Position numbers and translations under genes: made by a program. Below the pieces are notes generated by a model, which was given only the letters and a program-made list of their open reading frames with translations, was not told where the DNA came from and searched no databases. Shown piece after piece: positions 51,001-63,000 of a DNA stretch of 64,000 nucleotides; position 1 is the first letter of the stretch; each line of letters opens with the position of its first letter. This DNA is from Xenopus tropicalis (Eukaryota > Chordata > Amphibia > Anura > Pipidae): positions 91,643,681 to 91,707,680 of the forward strand of contig NC_030681.2 of assembly GCF_000004195.4 (NCBI RefSeq). Reading direction: 5' to 3'.

Positions 51001-54000
51001 CAAAACCCTTTAAACAGAGAAAGCATTCTCTGTTTATCAAAATCTCCCTTAAAGCCTACATCTCCCAATATAGAGAACTTAATGGGAAAATTCACATTTG
51101 TTGGGTCACTCTACCACACCTGGTATTTATTATAGCATTAAATCATTTCTTCTGTGTTTGTATAGCTTATTACATACCTGTAAGTTCTTCTTTCACCACC
51201 GCTGTTATATTTAATGTAAGCCCACTGGGCAAGCGTGAAAGTTCAGCATATGTAAAGGTAAAGTCTGCTGATCCAGACATCTACATTACAAAAAAGATTA
51301 CAGTGTCACATTTATATTATTGAACAAATGTTTGTGCAAAGTGTGCCTATTCTTGCTACAAATCCCAGTGTTCTAAATGCAAAAACATGGCTAATATCAA
51401 TGTGTCTTGAACATAGTGTTTACTGTATACTTTTGGTGCTACAACTGCACTTTTGTGAATAGCTTTTTGCAGCGCACAGCTAATGATGTGAAACTGCTTT
51501 GTGTGTCGGTGAATAAGCATTTGGGATGCCCTACCAAAAAGCATATTTAATACACTCATTTCCATTTAGGCACTCTCACGTGCTGCCCTCCATGTGCTGA
51601 GATATACAACTGCAGAGCAGTGTGCAATATGGCTCAATTTCTGTATGAAAGTAGCAGCCTGCATACTAAATGTCAGCATACACATCTTCATCATCAGTCA
51701 GCAGCAGTGGCCCTTGGTTCATGACATACTCATGACATTTCTATGCATTAAGAATAGGGAAATCTGTTTGATAAACAATAGGTACTGTGGCATAAACTGT
51801 GCACCACGTGCCTCAAGGAATGATCCTCTACTTAAGTTGGTAAGAACGGCACTGGTGTTGGCTGGGAGCCACTGTGCTATTATAGGATTGGGAGGTCACT
51901 ATACCAAAATTTCCTTGGGGCAACTGCAATAGGCACAGCAACAAATAAATTAAAACACCTCTTTGTGAAAAAAAATGTACTGCAGTTTTGCAATTTGGCT
52001 TTAAAACTGCTATGTGGCTTCTAGGAACCCTAACCCTTGCAAATAGGCTGCTCTCTGATATTAGAATGAAGTATGATGAGCAGAGTGTGTGATTAGAATG
52101 ATTACCAGCAGCAAGTAACTTGATAAATGATCTGCTTTCAGGTTGCCATGTAACCTAGCAAACAGATTGCATCTTTTATCTTTGGAGAGCAACAAATATA
52201 CATGCAAGTGGAAAAAAGAAGGAGGCCAGTGGCAAATCTGCATAGATAAGCTCCATCTGCAACTTAACAACATAGCATGTTATTAAAGTGTAGGGCAGTG
52301 GCGAACAGAGATATTAGTTGCTCTGAAATAAATCTGTTACCATGGGTGACTAATCTCCCAGCAATGCCATCCCATTGGCAAGAATGTAAATCGCCGGTGG
52401 GATGGCATACGTGTCACTTCAATATCCCGAAGTCGCCCGAAGTTTCCTTGAGAGGCAACATTCACAGGGGCCTGTTCCCCGACTTTAACTAGGCTCATTC
52501 CCCGGGCTCACAGCAACAGCCACCCTGTTCCTCATGTGGAAGCAAAGAGGAAGATGCCACTCCTTTCCCAGCTCTATACCAAAGTGAGGCAGGATGTGGT
52601 CACCCTCCCTGCTAGCCAATAGCACATATATGTAGATGAACTTAATTAGATACATTCCCTTCTGCCCAGAAACTTAGGGAACTGAACCTGTAGGAATTTA
52701 AAGCCATAGGGGCAATTTAACTCTATGGGGCAGATTTATCAAAACATGAGTTTGAATCCCAAATGGTAAAAATTCGGATTGGAAACTAAAATTTCTGAAA
52801 ATCGCAAATATCACGAAAATGCTTACAAAAAAAACATATTGGTCACGATAATATCGTATTGGCGATCCGAAAGTCACGTTCCGTACCGAACCATTGTAAA
52901 CAGCAGCAAAACCAATCCGATTTTTTCGCGCTAAAAATACGAAAACATTTGTTCACGCGTCGAAAAAGTCGTGAAAATATGATTGGACCGATTGAACGAA
53001 TGCTTAAAGCGTTCCTGGATAAGTAAATGTGCCCTTATGGGTCCCTACACACATGCACGTTTAGACACACACATACACTCACACATGGTTTCTGTCAGGA
53101 GTTATGGCGTATACTGCAGTAAAGTAGCACTATAGTTAGTTCATTGGTAACCAGTGGGCTGCAATAGTGGCATGCACAGTCCCTGAGCTACCATTCCTGT
53201 CTGCCTAACACTAATATCCCATGTGATGTGATTGATAATGTATATGCACACACTTCCAAGATCAAACACCATGTGACCTAACTGTGGTGCAACTTTCAGC
53301 AATGAAACGGTTATTGCATTACACCTAGGGGTGTATTAATTAACATTGGCGACAAACATCACTGTTGGTGTTGCCCATAGCAGCCACGCAGACATTTGCT
53401 TTTGTTTATGGGAAAGCTTTGCAGATTGGTACTTTGGTGTAGAAAGACCAAATATATGGCTTTCTGGGGTAAGTGTACTTTTTTTGTAGCCCACATAAAG
53501 GATGTACAGTAAATATGTTGATTTTTCAGGAGCAGAGATGATAGATCATATGGGGGTATGTTATATTGGGGCCCCTACATGCCACCTATTTAGGTAAACC
53601 TAAACATATTGAGAATCAAAATGTTCAGTGGACCCCTGGCGTTCCCCTGGGATTTTTTGAAATGTCATCAAAATTGCTAAATTTAGAAAAGCTTTGCGGC
53701 TTGGTAGTTTGTAGTAGAAAGACATGGGTACCCATTTTAGATTTGGGGAAATGTGTACTTTCCAAAAATATATGACTTTCTGGGGTGAGTGTACTTTTTA
53801 CTAGCTTTATACCATATATAATGATGTAAATGTGTTGATTTTGCTGGAGCTGAAATGACAGAAATGATAGATCATATGGGGGTATGTTCCCATTGGGGCC
53901 CCTACATGCCACATACTTAGGTAAATCTATACATATTGGGCATCAAACTGTTCATTGGGCCCCTGGCGTTCATATTTAGGGTGTTGTATCTTGGTATCTA

Positions 54001-57000
54001 ATTCTATGTGGGAGATATGATGCTGCAAATTGGAAGCTTTGAGGGGATTTTTGGAAATGTCATCAAAATTGCTAACTTTAGAAAAGCTTTGCGGCTTGGT
54101 ACTTTGGAGTAGAAAGACATGGGTACCCATTTTAGATTCGGGGGAATGTGTACTTTCCAAAAATATATGACTTTCTGGGGTGAGCATACTTTTTACTAGC
54201 TTTATCCCACATATAATGATGTAAATGTGTTGATTTTACAGGAGTTGAAATGACAGAAATGACAGTACATATGGGGGTATGTTCACATTGGGGCCCCTAC
54301 ATGCCACATACTTAGCTAAACCTATACATATTGGGCATCAAACTGTTCAGTGGACCCGTGGCGTTCATATTTAGGGTGTTTTATTTGGTTACTTTATGAC
54401 CTGTAGGAGATAAGATACTATAGACTGGAAGCTTTGAAGCAATTTTTTTTTAAATGTACCAAATTTTGATAAAAAACAATAACTTTAGAAAAACATTGTG
54501 ACTTCATAGTTTGGAGTAGACAGACAGTTGTGCCTACTCTGGATTCCCCCAGAATCTTTCCAAAAATATATAATTTTCTGGGATAAACCTTCTGTTAGTG
54601 AAATTTTTGGCCTTGAAATATAAAGTATGCAGCTTTCTGAAGCAGTGCTTTGGAAATTTGGTAGTGTACTGCTGGGAGTTTTTGACCTATACAAGTGAGA
54701 AATCTCTGTAAAACTATATATATTTGGTATTGGCACGTTCAGGAGACATGGGACTTTCCAAATCAGTTGTATTTCCGTGCATTAAATAATTTTTGTTTCT
54801 GGTATGGGTGTTTATATTATGGAAAATGTAAATTTTTTTTTTCATTTTTAGACATTTAGAAGCCTATATCTTGCTACAGAATTGGAATTACTCCATGAAA
54901 TTCTACCATGTTTTGGAAGCTTAGGTTGCCCCCATGAAGAAAGGTCATTTTTTTTTTAAAAAAATTCTTATATAACTGAATATATATGTAAAAGATATAG
55001 AACAAAAATATTTACTTCATAAGTTTTCTTAATTCCATTCGCAGCTTGAATGTCATACAGTGACGTAATAAGAACAGTTGCATTTCCCTTTACAGGCCTT
55101 CCATAGGTGTAGCTGGAATAACAATAAATTACATATATTTAACATACAATGACAAATATCCTGGATGACAGTGAGTGATCAGATTGTGAAATCTAGGCAT
55201 ATGGGGCTATAAACAAGACCATAGGTATATGCTCCAGGAGTAAAGGGAGTACAAGCCTACTTGTTCAGGCATCATGAAAACTAATATCTCTTTAGTATCA
55301 CATTCTTTCAGGCCAGAGAGCATGTGTTGCTCAGTATACATGCATATAATGAGCATTGGTAGTCCCCATACTTTACTAAATAATATACAGTAAAGAAGAG
55401 TTTTACAAACAGTGGAAAAGAAACATCATTCCAGCATAAATAGATCTCGATAACAAAAACTGAAATTCATTAGACATTTTATTGTTTATGTTTTTTGGTC
55501 TACCAACAGGTAGTAATGTTTTTAATCTACTTAATTGGCCATAACAATACTACAATAAACCAAACGGCATTCCACCTCCTCCCTCATAGTAAACAAGCAA
55601 CTGGTTGTTTTCTTAGCAGGTGTGTATTAAACTCTCTGTTTTCTGTTTCTGTTATTCACTGCTATAAAGCTCTTAGCTATAAAATGCTCTTTGCTTTATA
55701 CTATTGTGATTGGCCATTATTAACAACTGTGTAAACTACTGATACAGGCAGTTTTTTGCTCATACAAGGGCCCTGAAGGTTTTTTAAAGGGTTTTATTGC
55801 TGTGTGTTTGTCTCCAGTTTTAATAAATACACCACTATGGGGCACATTTATCAAAGTACGACAGGTCCGTTTTAAAAAAATTCGGATTTTTTTTCTTAAG
55901 TTTACAAATTTTGCATATTTTCTGCACTATTTTTGTAAATTTCCGCAACTTTTTCGTACTTTGCGACAATTTGCGCAACAATGTGTGCGACAAAATTGTA
56001 TTTGTCGCAACAACTATGAAAGTTTTGGATTCATTCAAGCTTTGGTACCGTGACTTTCCTTGGGCCAGGTTGGAGCTGCAGAGTGCCATTGAGTCCTATG
56101 GGAGACTTCCAAAATCATGCACTGAACGTTCAGTTTCCCCACCGTTTCCGATCGTTCGGATATGAAAATTTTGTGACTATCGGATCGCCATTCGCAAACA
56201 ATCGTTTCAATACGAAAATTTTGGAACTTTTGTATCGTAAGTACAAAATCTTCATATTTAAACGAAAGGAATTTTCGTGACTTTTCCAATCATCAGAAAT
56301 TATCGGATTTCGTGATTCAGATTCGTACTTTAATGAATCTGGCCCTATGTGTGCATAACTATACAAATAACATTGAAGCCTAAGAATAAGTTTTTTTGTA
56401 CATTATGGGGCTGATTTACTAATCCACGAATCTGAATGGGAAAAATTTGAATTGGAAACAAACATTTTGCGACTTTTTCGTATTTTTTGCGATTTTTTCT
56501 TCGCCGTTACGACTTTTTCGTAAATTGCCACGACTTTTTCGTAGCCGTTACGACTTGCGCGACTTTTTCGTAGCTGTTATGATTTGCTTGTATATTGTTG
56601 TGACTTTTTCGTATTGAGTGCTCGTAAACGGCGGGCAAACCTTTCAGACTGCATGATTTTGGAAGCCTCCCATAGGACTCAATGGCACTCTGCAGCTCCA
56701 ACCTGGCCCAAGGAAAGTCACGATACTAAAGCTTGAATTAATCCGAAACTTTCGTACTCGGCGCGACGGCTATGAAAAAGTTGCGACAATTCGTGCAAGT
56801 CGTAACGCTCCAAAAAAGTCGGGACAAATTGCGAAAAAGTCATAACGGCTACGAAAAAGTCGCGACAATTTACGAAAAAATCGTAAAATACCGATCATTA
56901 CGAAAAAAACGCATTCGGACATTCGTGGATTAGTAAATGTGCCCCTAAGTCAAGTATAATATACAGTAGAGCAGTGCTGTCCAACTTCTGTGGTACCGAG

Positions 57001-60000
57001 GGCCGGAATTTTTCCGACCTACGTGGTAGAGGGCCGATAATGGAAGCCAGTTTTGACCACTCCCCTATTTGAAACTGCACCCACTTGAAACCACACCCAT
57101 GTTATCACATGACCATACCCATATTAATGGTTGTAGTACAGCAAATACCTGCCATACTCTGCCTGCCCTACCCTGCCTGCGTGTGCCATACTCTGCCTTC
57201 CCTACCCTGCCTGTGTGTGCCATACTCTGCCTTCCCTACCCTGCCTGTGTGTGCCATACTCTGCCTTCCCTACCCTGCTTGTGTGTGCCATACTCTCTCT
57301 GCCCTGTATGGCACACACAGGCAGCATACAGTGACACAATGCTGGCACTGCTCCTACAGTCTGCACAATAACTATATATTAAAAAAAAAAACTTTTTAAT
57401 TGCAGTACCACCTCAGTATATGTTCTTTTTGTAGTGTGCAGGGTTTATTTGTGGGTTTCTACTGAGGTGTGAACAGGGGAACAATGTGGGTGATTACAAC
57501 CTGAGCTTGAGGTGTGAACACAATGCAAGGATTAAAAGGTGTGAACAACACAGGGGATTACATTTTTAAACAATACAGAGGGTTTACAGCCTGAATCTGA
57601 GGTGTGAGCCAAGCAGGGGTCCAGTTAATGACAGTACTGATACCATTTAAAGCTTACATAAGAGTAAGCCATCAAAGCAGCCAGACAGGTGGAGGGCCAC
57701 ACAGAGGGGGGTCGCGGGCCGCATGCGCCCCACGGGCTGCCAGTTGGACAGCACTGCAGTAGAGTCTTGATGGATAAGTGCATATTAGGTGTGACATAGG
57801 CACATACTTATGTTACTTACTTTGCTATGACTGTGCCAATGAGATTTTGCTGCTTTGGATCAACATAAAAAGAGGGTGTCTTAATTGTAACATCAAACTT
57901 AGGATGCTCTGAAAACAGAAAATGCATTAAATTCAGTATAAATTAATATTAGCAAGGTTATAGAGCTAATAATATCTCTGTTACACCCGGGCTCTGCATA
58001 AGAGTTTATTCTAGAAATCTTTTACATATTTAACACAACCACAAAATTACAGGAACACGGACTACCTCTTGTGGCAAACAAGTCCCTTTCCTGTTTTTAT
58101 ACTGCTTTTTAAAATTAATTGAGTAATAACTCTGTTGAAATGCAGAGCAACAATGATGAAAGGCAAGAAGGCTCAATTTATAATGAAACCACAAAGCCTG
58201 CTCATAGTTTCCGTACCAGAGGATGGCAAAGTGCCATATAAAGTTGCCAGACCTGCCTTTCAGACTCATGCTTCCCAGTAATGTATTACTTGCAAGCATG
58301 TGCATGTTCAGAAGATATTTACAGTTGAGAAAATGTGTAAAGACCCCACAACTTACCATTTTTCGGAGCTGATATTTAATTTAAAGGGGCAACCAGTCTG
58401 TAAACGTCTCTGTCTAACTATTTCTGAAACACAAGATACTAATTTGCAGAAAAATTTGGGTTTCTGGGGATAAGTATCTTCATCATTTTAATAGTATTAC
58501 CAGAAACTGACCAAGGTGGTGTGACACACCTTCTTAAAACATTCCAAATGGTGGAAAAATATTAAAAGACCACTGTATGCAAACATGTTGTTGCCGTACT
58601 GTACTTTGTATATGGGAATTATGCAGTTATATTTTAAGTTAATGCTCTATACTGGATATACACAAACCAAGTGGGTTATTTCTACTAATGCCAAACCTGC
58701 AGTATCTCATTTTCAGGCACTTGCATCTGGACATGACTTTTTCTAAATCTTTATTCCACTATGAATGCCCTTTGTAGATATCTTTAAAGGGCATTTAAAT
58801 ACTAGAACAAGTCTATAGAATGTAATAAGAAATGCAGTTTCCAAAAAGCCTTAACGTGAACACGGGCCAATTCTACACGGGTCAAATAGTCTTCTGTTAT
58901 CCCCACCTACGGGCGGCCGATATCGGGCTAATTTGATCATTTGGCCCTGGGGCCAAACAATCGGATTAAACGGGCTGATTTGAGGTCAGATGGCGGTCTG
59001 GCCTCAAATGGGGCAGATCTTGATCGGGCAGGTTTGGATTTTTTCATTGGGGACTACATCAACAAGCTGTTGGGGTCCCCAAACCAATGGGCGCCTATAC
59101 CCACCATTCTAAGTCGATCGTTTGGCCCCAGGGCCAAAGATCGAATTAGCCTAATATTGCCCCCCCGTAGGTAGGGATATCGGAAGATGATCCACTCACT
59201 TGTCGACCTCGATGCCTTGCGGTTTTGTTTCTAAATTTTTGTTAGCACACTGAAACAGTAGCTACTAAAAGGGCCTGATCTCAGGTGGTGAAATAAAAGG
59301 CCAGGCTCCTTGCCAGAAAGGGACCTTTCAAATCTGACATGAAAATCTTGAGGATGAATTTTATCAGCAACCTGAAGTCCAGCAGTAGCCATGTTTTTAG
59401 TGCATACAATGTGATTTCACATAAAAAAAAACAAGAACATATGTATAAAACGAGATCTATCAATGTAACATTTAAGATATACATATTTTATTGTATTGGG
59501 CATCTTCTTGGTGAGTGTTTCACTACTGGATACATTTTGTAAGTCAAGTAGGACAAAAGTGGTTAAAAACCTACAGTCTGGATTAACTGCTTAAAACCTA
59601 ACCTTGCAAAAGGATTACTTACCAAAATGAATGACAGAGATCTCTTCTATGTTTTCAGTCATCTAATATAATACAAAATAATAAAATGTTAGGCATTAAA
59701 ATACATAAGTATGTAAAATATACATAAAATAAACATTTTAGTATGCAATGGTATTCTAAAGGTAGCCATATACGTTTAAGATACCCTCGCTTGGCGAGGT
59801 TGCCAAGTGACCGGATCTTCTCCCAATATCCCCACCTATGGGTGGGTGATATCGGGAAAATGTAGACTAATTCGCTTTACATTTTACATGTATTAATTGG
59901 ATTTTTTTTTTCTTTTCAAACAGATAACAATTAATCTACTTAAATTCCACCCATGCCTGCAATCTACCAATAAGTTATAGACATTACTACTCACATGGCC

Positions 60001-63000
60001 AACCTACTTTTTAGGGATAATACATAATGAACAAATTATTTGCAAGCAGAATCAGTCTAAAATGCATGGCTATAAGCAAGAATGATATGGATATATGAAG
60101 CTTAACCAGCAAAAAGCCTCTTTTCCTCTTTCATAGTGTTACAATATTTATTATTGTTCTACTGAACATATCTCAAACCATAGAATCATAACGTGACACT
60201 AAGGGGCACATTTACTAACCCACGAATCCGAATTGGAAAAATTCCGATTGGAAAACGAACATTTTGCGACGTTTTCGTATTTTTTGCGACTTTTCAGAAA
60301 TTGTCGCGACTTTTTCGTTACCAATATGATTTGCGCGAAAAAACGCGACTTTTTCGTAGGCATTACAACTTGCGCGAAAAAACGCGACTTTTTCGTAGCC
60401 ATTCCGAAAGTTGCGCAAAATCTGGCGATTTTTTCGTAGCGTTAAAACTTAAAAGGCGAAACTTTTCGCGCAAGTTTTAACGCTACGAAAAAATCGCCAG
60501 ATTTTGCGCAACTTTCGGAATGGCTACGAAAAAGTCGCAACAATTTTCCGAAAAATCACAAAATACCGATCATTACGAAAAAAACGAAAAAAATCGGACG
60601 CATTCGGCCCGTTCGTGGGTTAGTAAATGTGCCCCTAAATATTTCTACATTTCTACTTACATCTGTTTCTGCATGAACTCGCCAGGTACCAGCCATGGCA
60701 TTGACCGACAGCAAGAATTCCTCTGTGATAACTCCTAGCTCAGGTTTACGTTGCAGCCATTGCTTTATAATGTTCGATTTAGGGTCCTGTCATTGGAATA
60801 ATTAGCGTCAGAAAAAAATCTACTCCTGTGTTTATTGCAAGACAAAACATTTTCCCCATCACTGACATTCAATCATCAATTGAATTTTGACTGAGTTGAC
60901 TAAAAAATCTATTGATTCAATCACATTAAAATTGATTCTAATAAAACCTATACTTAACATTTTCTGAGCCTTCCAGAAATTCAATACCTCAGACCACAAA
61001 AGATCAAGGTTGTAGACAGGTTTTTTTTAAAGCATTGATTTTTTTCCAATGTCTATAAATGTAGACTGGATCTGTATTTCATGATTCCATAAAGACCATT
61101 AATATATCAGCCCCTTATTTTAATGTTAGGGATATGTTAGAGTATTTTGACTAAACGTAATAATGCAGTTAACCTGCCAATATGTTTTTGGAGTGTGGGA
61201 GGAAACCGGAGTACCATGAGAAAAATCCACAAAGACACGGGGACAATATAAACAATCTCCTTGCAGATAGTGCCCTGACTGATATTAAACTCAGGACCTT
61301 AGCGCTGCAAAGCAGCAGTGCTTCCCACTGAGGTGCTAGGTGAGTCAGAAAAAAACTTAGTGGAGCAGCTGTTCACCAAGGTTGCAAGGACTTGCTGAAT
61401 AAAACAATATGTTGTGGAGGTGGCCAGCACTGCCATAAAATGAAATGTAAGGGTCTGCAAGGCAGAGATTATGTCTATAGGGATTAAGTATTGCTACAGA
61501 AGGTGTTTTGTGTGAAATGTTCTTAGCCAATGTGCTACATTGCAATAAGTGGTGCAATAGTTGAATTCTGTCCACAATATCTGTTGAGCAATGGTTTGGA
61601 TGAATAAAGTACTGTTTAATGCAGGTGAACCAACAGAAGACTTTTGTTTAAGTGCTTAAAGGAACAGTAACACCGAAAAATGAAAGTGTTTTAAAGTAAT
61701 GGAAATATAACGTACTGTGGCCCTGCACTGGTAAAACTGGGGTGTTTGCTTCAGGAACACTACTATAGTTTATATAAATAAGCTGCTGTGTAGCCATGGG
61801 GGCAGCCATTTAAGCTGGAAAAAAGGAGAAAAGGCACAGGTTACGTAGCAGAAAACAGATAAGACACCATTGTATTCTACAGGGTTTATCTGTTAGCTGC
61901 TATATAACCTGTGCCTTTTCTTCTTTTGAATGGCTGCCCCCATGTCTACACACCAGGGTTTATATAAACTCTAGTAATGTTTCTGAAGCAAACGCAAAAC
62001 TTTTACCAGTGCAGGGCAGCAGTACATTATAGTTTAATTTCTTTCAAATATATACATTTTTTGGTGTTACTGTTCCTTTAAGTACTGGAGGAACACAGTA
62101 ATGCATACCCGTATGACAACATTAACAAGTCCTTTATATGGCCTCAGGTCACGGCGGATAGAGATGATTCTGATTTTGACAGTTTGTCCTGGCTTATATG
62201 CACTTTTGTCTGTTTCAATAAGTAAAGATACATTCTTTGTCTCCAGTTGCATTGTGTAATTGTTTGAGAACAGCAGTTCATTCCCAGCTGTTCCATACAC
62301 CCGGATTAAATAAGAAGCAGAAGAAGAAATCACTGAAAGCTGAAATAAAAGAGACAAGTTATTTCTAAACAGTAAAGGAAAAACAATTAATAACATTGGG
62401 AGGAATTGGTGAGTCTTTGTGGGCAAAAGTAAAAATCAGTGGGAGGCCAGCCTTTTGGTAAGGTATAGTAAAAAAACTTGTTTTTTTGTACTGTCAGGGA
62501 CACTAACCCTTTCAAAAATAGACCCTTTCCTCTGGTAACCTCTCAGTGATACTAAAATGCAAGGTTTCTGGAAAGAAAAAATTTCGAATAACGCTAAACT
62601 GGAATGTCTAATTTATACATATTAAGAATCCAAAAAAATGAATAAAAACTAAAATTTTGAGTTAAAATTCACAAATTCAAAAATTGATAAATAAACCTCC
62701 CCTTGTGGCATTAGCCTTATGTACTATGTTTGGCACAGTCTGGCCCTGGTTGATCAGCTAGAATGTACAATGCAGTTGTCTCTGCCACTCTCATATTTAA
62801 AAGCAGCAAATATTTCTCTCAAGGGGCGCTCTGTTGTAAAACTTCTGGAAGTTCAGGGGTGCATATTATTATTAGTATATTTCAGATTTCTGGCAAATAA
62901 GAACAGACAAACAACCTTATACTTACTGGAGGTATGGAGAGTAATCCAAGAATATCTGTAACAAAGAAATTGTTTAATATGACACATACATTCCTTATTA

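Noticed and set aside
53625..54187. Minus-strand frames in the 390-bp array as a gene
   Set aside because: Repeated peptide without start, splice or domain evidence; kept only as a finding about frame retention.
57069..57399. Two 100-codon plus-strand frames
   Set aside because: Both are translations of the VNTR inside the hAT element.
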